Below, one piece after another: positions 1-9,985 of a stretch of 64,000 bases of DNA (its first letter is position 1; the number at the start of each line of letters is the position of its first letter). The notes under the pieces were generated by a model. That model was given only the letters and a program-made list of their open reading frames with translations, had not been told where the DNA came from and did not search any database. This DNA is from Adiantum capillus-veneris (taxonomy: Eukaryota > Streptophyta > Polypodiopsida > Polypodiales > Pteridaceae): positions 119,607,518 to 119,671,517 of the forward strand of contig CM043958.1 in NCBI GenBank assembly GCA_014529385.2. Direction: 5' to 3'. The position numbers and the translations under genes are program-made.

Positions 1-18
1 TCAACTATTGTCAAATGT

Positions 19-63
<45 letters not shown>

Positions 64-195
64 AAGTATTGTTCATGCCTAATTCTAACAAGTTGTTATG
101 CTTTTGTTGCTCTCTCTCCAACCAAGCACTCTTGCTATGCTCATTATGTCTATGTAATTTTCACTACACATAAGTAATTACCCATTAAATGTTAC
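1..195 (+). mobile_element. 3' end of a gypsy LTR (E1/E3 family), cut by window start
   Basis: This stretch aligns by eye with the last 190 bases of the LTR that ends at 43783. Both contain the block TTGAAGTATTGTTCATGC, the block CCAAGCACTCTTG, and an end reading AAATGTTAC. No primer-binding site follows, so this is a 3' LTR, a solo LTR or a truncated copy. It includes an expanded (CT)n tract that the 43.6 kb copy has only in short form. Confidence 0.75.
22..60. repeat. (CT)n microsatellite
   Basis: An uninterrupted CT dinucleotide tract of about 39 bases inside the LTR fragment. Confidence 0.97.
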
Positions 196-262
196 GACTA
201 CCATCTCCCAGAGCTACACTCCATATGAGCAATCACCATAATACATCCCTGCCCCCACCCCC

Positions 263-263
<1 letters not shown>

Positions 264-297
<34 letters not shown>
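264..297. repeat. (CT)n microsatellite
   Basis: A CT tract preceded by a short C-rich run. Confidence 0.95.
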
Positions 298-298
<1 letters not shown>

Positions 299-783
299 GA
301 TGCACTGGTGCCTCTACCCAAATTTCTCATTAGATTCTCCTTTTTACTTGCCCTAGAAAAGTTTTTCTTTTAAAATAACACTCTTCCCTTTATCTCAGTT
401 TGCAATTACATTGATTGTATCTACCACCTTACCATGAAGCCTTTGCACTATGTGCAGAGTGTTTGGCTTGCACTCAACATGAGATTTGTTGGAGACACCA
501 TTGATGGAGAGTATGCTCATGCTCATAGACTGCTCCACACTTGCTATAGATCACTGCCCAATGAAACATCGGCCATCAAAACAAAATTTCAGAAGAACTC
601 CATGAACAAAGAACTCTCTCTCTCCCTCTCCCTCTCTCTCTCTCATTTGGTTATGTGTTTATTTCTACGATTTTGAGTCGATGTTCTCTGTTGGATGTAG
701 GAGTCATGAACTCAAAAGACATGAGGCCCAAGGGTGGGATATTGCCATGGAGTACCAATCACAAAAGTTAGGAGGAATCACTT

Positions 784-814
<31 letters not shown>

Positions 815-939
815 AACCATCGATGCACGTGCCTGTGACTCCCTTACCCACACATATGTGCACATGGCATGTTTGTCTGCCATCCATGTCATGCACATGT
901 GATTTGAACACTAATTTCTTGCCATGAGTGTTGTGCTAT

Positions 940-942
<3 letters not shown>

Positions 943-985
<43 letters not shown>
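943..985. repeat. (GA)n microsatellite
   Basis: A pure GA tract of about 43 bases. Confidence 0.96.
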
Positions 986-987
<2 letters not shown>

Positions 988-1098
988 TAATTTCTAATAT
1001 GAGTTCTAAAAAATTAGAGAAGGAGAGAGATATTTCCAAGATGAATTTCAAGATTTAAAAAAGAAAATGAATTTGGAAAAGACGTAAATCCATTTTTC

Positions 1099-1099
<1 letters not shown>

Positions 1100-1152
<53 letters not shown>

Positions 1153-1163
1153 TAAATAGATAG

Positions 1164-1220
<57 letters not shown>
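1100..1220. repeat. Compound (AC)n-(GATA)-(AG)n microsatellite
   Basis: A pure AC tract of about 45 bases passes through a short GATA/AC bridge into an AG tract of about 48 bases. Confidence 0.96.
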
Positions 1221-1223
<3 letters not shown>

Positions 1224-2457
1224 GATATTATTTTTGAAAAAATCCTCAAAAAGAGGAGCAAGAAGAGCCCATGCACATGAACCTGATTAGTATTGTGGCA
1301 TCTTGTAAGCTATAGTGCGTGACTGAAGAGGGGCAAACTTCCACGGAGGAACTATGGGTTAAGAAGCTCTAAATCCAAATGTCATCATTTATGTTTGCAT
1401 TTGAGGATTTTTTATATCATAAAAGAAGTGACATGAATGAACATGAAATTATGTGCCAAAGGCAATGTTTGTGATGATAGATCCAAGCCTCATAAATATC
1501 ATGTTACTTAAAGAAGTTAGTGTTTTTCATAACTTAGAAATACCACTTGTGTCATGGGAAGATGTATAAGGATACACACACACACACACACATGTACATC
1601 TACATAAGCACTTGAGTACATACACACATATATACATACTTACATGCATACATAGATACATAGAGACATTTGAAAGCAATAATAGAGGAATGAGAGACAT
1701 ATACTATGAGTGTTTTTATGTGTGCTCATGAGTGAGCTTGAGAAACTATATAAGATTGTCATTCAAAATCGTTGGTAAGAACAAACGAGACCCGTCGTAG
1801 GAGAGTCACACGAGCTAGTAATATGTAATGAAGAATATGAGGCAATACACCATGTGTGCATAGACAATGAAACCATAGTGATGTTTTTATGCCTTGGGAC
1901 ATGACATTTTGCAAGAATTGAAGCCATGGTTTTTTTTTTTTTGGGGGTTGGAGGTATGCGTGAGTCACACATTGATTAAAGATTATAATATGAAAATTCT
2001 TCTCCTCCATACATTACCTAACTCCAAATTTCTACAAAACCTTCGAACAGAGATGCTACAAGCCTCAAGAACAACCTGCGACAACTCGAAAAGGAACACT
2101 TACACTCCACCTCTCAATTCACACCTCTCGGGCCCAGGGCTACAAAAATACATTTTTTCTAACCAAAGAAAATAAGGGCAAACTTGAAATTCTCCCGGTT
2201 TTTAGGCCAAAATTTGAAGCTTTTGCCAGTAATTACACTAAAACTTGTGAGAATTTTCCGGTTTTCTTCAAGGCAAGCTTAAAATCTAACCGAGATTTTA
2301 GAATTTCAACCGGTTAAAATACACTAGACCCCGGTTTTTTTTTAACACTGCTCTCGGCTTACAATTGTGCCGCTATAAAATTCAAAAATCCTGATTGAGA
2401 GAAAGCAAGAGAAACTCTGCCTAGATTTTGAGGAATTTAGTGTAAAAATATTATAAA

Positions 2458-2931
2458 TTAGCTTGATTTTTCAAATTTTGAGAATAATTTTCCCATAGCT
2501 CCTTTTTTTAGACCCTTAAGAATACCGTGAGCAGAAGACAGAAGAGCAGGAGCACCATCTCCGCAGGCTTCAAGAATCTTTGGTGTCGGTCCACGGCAAC
2601 TTCCCTTACCCCGCGCAGCTCCATCACTGCTGTAAACGCCATTACAGATTGGCTTTCCGGCGTAAGCGCCATACATTAATTTGAAAACTTGTTTTGTGTC
2701 TCCTCGTTGCGATTCTGCTTGCATGTACGGTGGTTTCCTATTTTCCTTGTCTCGTTGAGTCTTCTGTATGAACTGCATCGTCTCCTTCATCATTCCCTGC
2801 AGACTGCTGTTTGTGCAACTGAGCTTCACATTTGGGTTCTCATTGGCATGCATGCACGTTGTTGATCGCTGTGCTGTAATCTCTATCAATGCCTTGTACT
2901 CTGTATGTCTTTTCAGGCTTGCTTCCACCAT
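2458..2931 (-). CDS. Hypothetical protein or exon fragment
   Basis: An open frame of 157 residues that I do not recognise. The C-terminal part is basic (GLKKGAMGKLF) and there is no signal peptide or membrane segment. The - strand DNA just upstream (about 2935-3085) resembles + strand DNA at about 58205-58380: both contain a block close to CTGGGGAAAAGGATAT followed by a DVG-like reading. The frame may therefore be part of a duplicated, possibly spliced gene remnant rather than a free-standing gene. Composition is not microsatellite-like. It could also be a chance open frame. Confidence 0.3.
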   Translation of the reverse strand: MVEASLKRHTEYKALIEITAQRSTTCMHANENPNVKLSCTNSSLQGMMKETMQFIQKTQRDKENRKPPYMQAESQRGDTKQVFKLMYGAYAGKPICNGVYSSDGAARGKGSCRGPTPKILEACGDGAPALLSSAHGILKGLKKGAMGKLFSKFEKSS

Positions 2932-3189
2932 TCAAGCATGCAAGAGCAACAGTTCAAGGAGTTTGATGGTTACTACCTGACTTTGTTGTATGATTCAGAA
3001 AATCCAGGAGGAAGGACGGAAGAGTTTTTTGGTGTCTTTCTTCATCATGATGTCAACACCAACATCTATATTTTTCATATCCTTTTCCCAGCTTCTCTGT
3101 GACTTGCAAACTGATCTGATTTTAATCGTCCATGCAGAGAAGGATTGAAGGATAGTTCTCATCATGTGTAGGGGCTAAGCACATGTACC

Positions 3190-4150
3190 ACCATCCCCTC
3201 GTCATGTCGTAGATTGGCAGTTTTGTTAGATCAGAAAGTACGGAAAGCATATAGCAACTGATTAGGGATCTTGTGTGACATCCCTTTCGTCTTGTCACAG
3301 ATGGATCTTGATTTGGCTGTTTAGGGGTCTTGTATAGCATCCCTTTTGTCATTCATATCAAGGTACATGATGTTTTCTATGTCAGGTTGCAGATGGACCT
3401 TGATTGGCTGTATAGGGATCTTGTGTACATCCCCTTTGTCATGTCGTTGATGGACCTTGATTGGCTGTTTTATTAGGACAGAAAGTACAGAAAGCATGCT
3501 ATTCAGCTTAGCGGCCCTTGAGGGATCTTGTGCACTATGTCACCTCGTAGAGATATTTTGCAAGACCCATACAGTAATGGAAGTATCGGTCATGAAGGAT
3601 CGAAGGATAGTTCTCATCATGTTAGAGGCTAAGCAATGTACCACCGACAGAACTAAACATCAACTCATTAGGGATTTTGTGTAGCATTCCTTTCGTCATG
3701 TTGCAGATGGGTCTTTATTGGCTGTTTAGGGATCTTGTGTAACATCCCTGTTGTCATGTTGCAGATGGATCTTGATTGGCTGTATAAGGGTGTTGTGTAA
3801 CATCCCTCATCATGTCGCAGATTGGCAGTTTTGTTAGGGCAGAAAGTACAGAAAAGCATTCAGAAACTGATTAGGGATTTTGTATAACATCCCTTTCGTC
3901 ATGTCGCAGATGGATCTTGATTGTCTGTTTAGGGATCTTGTGTAACAAGACTCTTGCCATGTTGCAGATGGATCTTGATTGGCTGTATAGAAATTTTGTG
4001 TAACATCCCCGTCCTCATGTTACAGATTGACCGTGTTCGGCTGTTTTGTTATGGCAGAGAGCATGCTAATCAGCTTAGCGACTGTTTAGAGATCTTGTGT
4101 ACTAAATGTCACCTGGTAGAGAGATTTTACAAGGCCCATTCAGTAATGGA
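3190..4150. repeat. Degenerate minisatellite of about 60 bp period
   Basis: Roughly a dozen imperfect copies of a unit built from GATGGATCTTGATTGGCTG, then TTTAGGGATCTTGTGTA, then ACATCCCTTTTGTCATG, arranged head to tail. A longer variant carrying AGTTTTGTTAGATCAGAAAGT and GAAAGCAT recurs at intervals, so there is higher-order structure. Copies differ by single-base changes and small indels, so the array is old. Short open frames inside it are not genes. Confidence 0.85.
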
Positions 4151-4446
4151 ATTATTGGTCATGAATTGTAACCTATTGACTAAACCCTTAACCTGAAACC
4201 CTAGCCCTAATAGATTGCCCAAGCAAGTTGCAGATTGTCTGAATGATTGGGGCACACTTCATATTTGAGAGAATTGTATCAAGATGATGGAATCAGCTGA
4301 AGGGGTGTGTGACCTTTGATCAATTGAAAAATTTCTTTGTAGCAAGTGTATTGGACCTATAGGAAGCTGCCTAATTTGTGATGATGTCCTTTTTCCCCTT
4401 GTTTAAGTGAACTTGCGATTACTATTTTGTTTACCAAGAATCGTTA

Positions 4447-4710
4447 ATGAATGGAAGTCATTGGTTTTTGATGAGCAAATGTTCCCTAACATTACTTGCA
4501 GCACAAGAAATTTCCGACAAGGTGGGCTTACGACTGATAAATGGTTCTTGTATAGCATCATCTACTCTCCCATTGTTTGCACCGGCTAGTCTGACAGAAG
4601 GACCGAACAAAAACAAGAATGAGAAGGTTCAACATCAAGGTATTTTCAGATCTGTGCGGGGTTTAAACGTTCTCCACAACAATGGCAAGGGCAGATTTGT
4701 GGTTGTGTAG
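4447..4710 (+). pseudogene. Exon-like fragment (LINGSCIAS motif)
   Basis: An 87-residue reading contains GLRLINGSCIASSTLP. A related peptide, SRLWLINGACITAHTK, is read on the - strand near 57.3-57.55 kb, so two diverged copies of the same coding segment sit in the window. The protein family is not recognised. With the segment near 2.7-3.1 kb it forms a pair whose order and relative orientation recur in mirror image at 57.3-58.4 kb. This fits a duplicated fragment of a spliced gene. Function is unknown. Confidence 0.35.
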
Positions 4711-5226
4711 CTGCATAGGTAGCTTCTACACGCTTACGAGTTTGCACAACACATCGTTGAGGGAATTCCATTCTGCTGAAAAGCAATCGTTAAGTCGATT
4801 CCATTGTTTTTGGCATTTTGTAGGTGAACGATGATACCACACATGCCAAGGAGAGAGGTACGATCTTGTGGATATGACGCGTCCTATCCTTCATGAAGGA
4901 AATCATGTGAGACTCTTCAGCATGTGAAAAGAAAATGAATTCTGTTGTATTCTCTCTTCTGCAGATTTCTCTTCTTCTGGAATGCTGACCAGTCATGAAA
5001 TGCACTTCATTACAGGAAAATGTTCTCTTCAAAATTTGAAACTGAATTTTTTTTCTAGAAAGCTTGTGGGTACTCGCTCTTTTTGTTTGGTCTCAACTTC
5101 AAAGTTTGAGGGCAATTTGTTTAGTTTATGTGCAGATTTAAAGACTTGTGATTTGGTTCAATTTACCACTAAATTTTCGCTACAAAAATTTGAGGATTAT
5201 TACAAGTTTCTTTGTTTGGCATGTGT

Positions 5227-5233
<7 letters not shown>

Positions 5234-5258
<25 letters not shown>
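5234..5258. repeat. (TG)n microsatellite
   Basis: A pure TG tract of about 25 bases. Confidence 0.95.
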
Positions 5259-5411
5259 TCATGCTTGTTTACTATAAACTAAAAGAATAACAATTGACAC
5301 AAAGCACTATAAGGAGTTAGTTTTGAAAAATGCAAACAATTTTTAGTTTTAGTACAAGAGTGAAAATCTCATTCGATTGAAGATCTTTGATCTTCTTTTG
5401 AGTAGCAACCA

Positions 5412-5413
<2 letters not shown>

Positions 5414-5499
<86 letters not shown>
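5414..5499. repeat. Compound (GT)n-(GA)n microsatellite
   Basis: About 41 bases of GT followed directly by about 45 bases of GA. The same GT-to-GA order occurs at 16341-16413 and, on the other strand, at 36673-36724. Confidence 0.96.
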
Positions 5500-5502
<3 letters not shown>

Positions 5503-6663
5503 ATTCAATTTATTCTTTGGACAGTTTTTCTTAAAAATGCGAGTGACATCGATAACATAGATTCTAAAAAATTGTGATACTTTGTCGATTCCAAAATTGT
5601 GAATATACTTTGTCCTTTGTCGATTCCAAAGTCTTATGCATATTTTTCAAGTAAACCCTTGAGAGCAGTTTACTTGAGCCTATAGTTATTGTTTTCATCG
5701 TGTTCCTTACAAAATATGAGACAAAACAAGTGGTTAGTATGATTCGAAACTGAACCAAGTTTTCGAAACAGTTTTGTTTGAGAAAAGAATCCATTAAAGC
5801 CAATAATAATCAATTTGGCAAACATTTAAAAGCTTGATATAAAGCCATCTAAACCATAAATGTGCAACATATCATGTTCGATAGAAAAACTCATCTGAAT
5901 ATGCAATATAAGCAAAACGTTCAAAATCTAAGCGAGTTTGCAAGCCACAAATGTGTAAAGTACCATGCCCAACACAAAAACTCATTGTAAAGCAATAGGG
6001 ATCAAGATCTAAGCAATTCTTTCAAGGCATTTTCAGCCCTGGGTATGTACAACCATCAGAGTATCTACCAGGTTTGTAATCCCTGCCAGTGAATTTATAA
6101 TCCCAAAAGGGTACTTCTATAGATGGCAAGACTATAGATGGCAAAACTTGCAGCACCACCTTCTATAGATGGCACTTCTATAAAAGGGTACTTCTATAGA
6201 TGGCAAAACTTCCACGATCATGCTATGGTGGTCAATACCACCCCAAAAAAAGTACTCTTATACAAGGTGATGCATGGTAAATATCAGCATGGGTCTTGTC
6301 AAAAATTATATATATAACTAGTTACAGAGAGAAAAAGACTCAATTTTATTTTGTGTAGTCCCCACATAGGGGCAACAAAAAAGATTACAAGTAGCAAACA
6401 TATAGGTCCCCTTATATAGGGCACTATATCAATGTATACAATGATTCAGAGAATAAACTCCTCATATGGCTAGAGAAAACAAACCATATCATGGGCAACC
6501 CTACCATATTATTTGGGAAAATATATAGGTCCCCAAACAAGGACAGTTCAAAAAACTTATGGTGCAGGTCCCCAACCAGGGGCACCTTTCATTACCAAGC
6601 CAAAAAACACTAGACTAGTAGGTCAAACGGAAAACCCCAAGAAAACCAACCCATAAGTTCAAG
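5500..6663. other. No gene seen
   Basis: AT-rich non-coding sequence. The only structure noticed is a short local repeat built on CTATAGATGGCAA between about 6118 and 6200, and a short duplicated phrase TTTGTCGATTCCAAA near 5582 and 5617. Confidence 0.6.
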
Positions 6664-6841
6664 GGTACAACACGATATGAATTTTTGCTTTAAAACCCAT
6701 TCTAGAGGAGGTTTGACTAACTGTGAAGTAGTAGCCTCCTCTTCCACCTTTTTCTTGGAGGCTTTTGTCATGGTGGTGACAAAAGTTTTGCTTCATATGA
6801 ATTTTTGCTTTAAAACGCATTCTAGAGGATGTTTGACTGAT
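6664..6841 (+). repeat. Tandem repeat flanking E1 (units A-B-A')
   Basis: The block GAATTTTTGCTTTAAAAC followed by CATTCTAGAGGA occurs at about 6677 and again at about 6800, with a B segment (GAAGTAGTAGCCTCCTC) between. An inverted, diverged copy of B lies at about 27290-27361, directly outside the other E1 LTR. Undoing the 18-kb inversion gives A-B-A'-E1-B', as if E1 had inserted at an A/B boundary of a tandem array. No clean 5-bp duplication could be read at the ends. Confidence 0.7.
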
Positions 6842-8328
6842 TGCATCATAAAATCTAATATCTAACCAACCCAAATGATTTTCTCATATTAAACTAATGT
6901 GGGATAATAAACGGGAACAAGGGTTACAATATAGACATGTGCTTACGGGTCTATCTCAACACGGGGCCAATGGTAAAGGGGTTCAAATGAGAGATGATCT
7001 GTCAAAGAGCAAGGGTAGCTAATGGAGCTTAAAGACCTTAGGGTTAGCTTCATTAAAGACCTATGGTTAGTGTTAAAAGTCCTTTGACCTTAGGTAAGCT
7101 AAGGCTGAGCTTGAGATGGAAATCCGACCCAAGCCTGAGGTGCTTGTTGACTAAGGTGCTTGAGGTGCTTGTCATGCTTGATGAGTAAGGTTCTTGAGAA
7201 GCTTCCCATGCATGGGGAGGTAAGGTGCTTGAGGGGCTTGAGTAGAAAAGAGACCCTACAAAGGAGGGGGAAAGTCCCAAAGCTAGGGGAATCTTTGACT
7301 TAAACCTCTCACTCACGGAAAGGGCACCCCCTTTCTCAAGGGGCACATGGACACATGTTAGGCTCTCCCTATGCTTAGCCACATGGTGTGCTTGAATCCT
7401 ATTGGATGGGCTAAAGAGGGGTCCAATAAGCTTCTAGTTCAATTCAACAAATATCTAGATATTTTCAAGCTCTCTCTCTCAAAGGCGTAAGGAGGACACT
7501 TGCCCAAAGACTACCCATGTTGCTTGAAATGCATTGTGCATGTGATTGGCTAGGCTTAGAGGGGTCCAATGAGATTCAAGCTTGAAATACAAGGAGGGGT
7601 CGACCAAGGTAAGCAAGGGGTGTGCTTGGGGGTATACACCCTCTCACACACTCATTTTTCACACATTCTCACTTGGTGAAAATGCAAGAACTCCATCTCC
7701 TTCTCCAAGCTTGTTGAGAAGTTGAGAGCATACACCAACACTCCTGGCTATGGAATGCAAATCCAATCAAGAGCCATTCTTTAATGCTTAAGCTTCCTAT
7801 CTTCTCCATCTTCATTACTATGCTAAGAAAGAAAAGTGATGATAAGTGAGAAACTATTTCTTTCTCCTATGAATGTTTCTTCTTCCTCTTCCCTACCCTC
7901 ATTCCCCGCTAGCTCTCTCTACCTTTTTGAAGGTGTTTGAGGCCTTGGGACTGAGGCTGGGGATGGTTAATTCTTTTTACAAAGTCTATGTTATGCTTGT
8001 GATGCATGAAGCTTTCCATCTTCATTGCATCACCTAGGAACACAAAGATTGTATTGTACCAAGTCTCTCTTTATGGGAGAATCTATAATACAAAAGCCTA
8101 TCAGAGGGGGGACCGGCTTCACATAAATCTGGTCCTCAATTGTTGTCAACTTCTCCAATTCTCTCTTTTGCAAAAGTATTGTTCATGCCATGTTAATTAA
8201 GTATAATGGTTATGTTGCTACTGCTAATTAAGTTCACCCTCTATGTTCTCAAAGTAGTCTCACAAAAATGCTCTCTTTAATTTTCCTAATCCCGCTATTC
8301 TCAAAGTTCATTGGACATTTCCATCACA
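6842..8328 (+). mobile_element. 5' LTR of gypsy element E1
   Basis: About 1.49 kb, starting TGCATCATAAAATC and ending TTCCATCACA, followed by the primer-binding site. It matches 27362-28853 in inverted orientation: TCTAATATCTAAC near the start, an internal block GCTTCCCATGCATGGG, and an end of CTCAAAGTTCATTGGACATT. The LTRs at 42074, 51704 and 60071 are related but diverged. Short open frames inside it are not genes. Confidence 0.9.
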
Positions 8329-8329
8329 T

Positions 8330-8341
8330 TGGTATCAGAGC
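8330..8341 (+). promoter_or_regulatory. Primer-binding site of E1
   Basis: TGGTATCAGAGC lies one base after the 5' LTR and is the standard complement of the initiator Met tRNA 3' end used by plant LTR elements. Confidence 0.92.
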
Positions 8342-8735
8342 TATTGGTTTCTCTTTTCTTGCTTAAGAAGAGAGGTCCTTAAGTTGTCCATGAAAGGTTG
8401 GGGTTGTTTATTGCAATAGGGTAAGTGGGATATGGATCTATTATCTTGGTTGAGAAGGACTTAGTTTGAGGTACACCGTTGGGAACTATAGTCTTAATAA
8501 TGGAGTCTCTCGAGGCTTTCCTTTAGCTTAACTATTATTGAGCTACTAGCAAGCTCAACAGGACATTAATCAACCGAGCAATGTTAGACCCTCTCCACTA
8601 GTCTTTGCAATCAACAATGTCTAAACCACGGGTGTGACTGCTTGAGAACTGATTTTCAAAGCTAAAGAAGAGTAGCGACTAAGGTTTTTGAGGGTACCAA
8701 AGCACAAAAGAATATTATACATAAGTTTAATTAGC

Positions 8736-9960
8736 ATGTCTGACAATAACCAAGAGAGTAGAATGAACATTGATACCTTTGATTTTGCACATGAAGGTGT
8801 TAATGATGATGCCCCCATGTTTGTCAATTATCTTGTTACTAGGTTGCAGCAAGCTATGGGCAACCCTGCTTTGCAAGCCTAAGTTACTCAACAACTTTGT
8901 GCTCATGGGATTTCCCTTCCTCTCCAAGAGGAGAGAGAGCTTAGGAGACTCTTGATGAGACCCCCAAAAAAAGACTCTCTCCCATACGAGAGGAGGAATC
9001 CAAAGAACGAGAAAGTAATGAATCCCTAAGTTCCTCTGAGGATGTGGCTCCACAAAGACGGCGGTCTAAACGGTCGCCAACTCCTTCCAAGAGGAAACAA
9101 AGGAAGAAAAGGGTAAGAAAGAGGTCACCCTCTTCTCACTCTTCTTCACCTTTTTCCTATTTCCGTGGAAAGCAATGGCATCGTAAATCTTACCCTGCAT
9201 GATGGCGAAGGTCCCAAAAGCTCAAGAAGTTCAAAGAGGGAGGAAAGAGTATTTCTTTTCTCAACTATGATGGCACCTTTGGTGCTACCGACAAAGTATT
9301 GGCCTTCATCCAACAATTTGATGCGGCCTTTGGAGACAACGACTTCATGGAGTCCTCCAAGCTACGCCATGTAGCTATGCACTTCCAGAAATCTGCTCGT
9401 CAATGATGGGCTAGCCTTCGTGGAAACGGTGAAGCCCCAAAGACATGGAAAACTCTACGAGTTTCCATCATGAAGCAATTCCTTGCAAGCAATGCAAAGG
9501 ACAACGTGCTTATTGAATGACAGAGTTTGAAGCTTCTCTTCCATGAGTCTATCCACAAATATGTGGATAAGTTTTTGGATTTACATCTTAAGGCTACTGT
9601 CTTTCAAAAGATAGACTTCACCGAGAAAAAGCAACAATTCTGTGTGGGATTACTTGAAGAGATGGCCGAGTACGTCAAACTCCCAACGGCCTGGTTGTAT
9701 CACCAAATTAATCCACCACACTATGGTTGCTTCGCGCATCAATTTCCAACAAGGGGCTAGAAGGAATGTCAAGCCCATGGAAAGCAAAGACAAAAGTGAT
9801 GCAAGGGAGAAAACCAATGCCAAAACTCTTCCCAAGGTAATTCCAACAACAACAACAACAACAATCGGTCCAAGGAGAAGGGAGTTTACAAAGGTAAAAA
9901 ATAAACTCTCTTTTGAAAAGCTTGAAGCTTTTCTTAAGGACCACAAATGTCCCTTAAAGG
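8736..9960 (+). pseudogene. gag: E1 gag, broken
   Basis: The reading starts at the ATG that aligns with the gag starts at 44197 and 51291 (MSDNNQES against MANNSKES). It passes NYLVTRLQQAMGNP, a Ser/Arg-rich linker, then the conserved capsid-like region (YDGTFGATDKVLAFIQQF, VAMHFQKSARQ, ESIHKYVDKF, EKKQQFCVGL). Several in-frame stops and frameshifts break it, including a stop after LQA and one inside the QWW motif. At about 9946 the reading jumps from KDHKC to a point corresponding to 46270 in E3, so the CCHC knuckle and protease are missing. It can no longer make a working Gag. Confidence 0.85.
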
Positions 9961-9985
9961 TCCTAATGTTTCATCAAGTATAAAT

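Larger units (their letters stand above)
298..2450. other. Gene-poor stretch with microsatellites
   Basis: No recognisable gene was seen. Short open frames here are made of microsatellite (Leu-Ser repeats from CT tracts). CT tracts lie at 613-644 and 785-811, a GA tract at 943-985, and an (AC)n/GATA/(AG)n compound at 1100-1220. A degenerate ACAC/ATAC-rich stretch covers about 1575-1670. From about 2160 to 2450 the DNA is AT-rich and non-repetitive with no feature I can name. Confidence 0.7.

Noticed and set aside
3190-4150. CRISPR-like spaced repeats
   Set aside because: Repeats are contiguous and diverged, spacers are not unique, and the DNA is eukaryotic. It is a minisatellite.
4180-4215. 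Interstitial telomere repeat (CCCTAAA-like)
   Set aside because: Only a few irregular CCCTAA phrases; too short and degenerate.
5317-5577. Open frames of 60-66 residues across the GT/GA tract
   Set aside because: They are long only because dinucleotide repeats have no stop codons in some frames. The same holds for frames at 36.6, 38.2, 39.5, 42.4 and 43.0 kb.
8330-8341. tRNA gene
   Set aside because: The tRNA-like 12-mer is a primer-binding site. No cloverleaf surrounds it. The same applies to the other primer sites.
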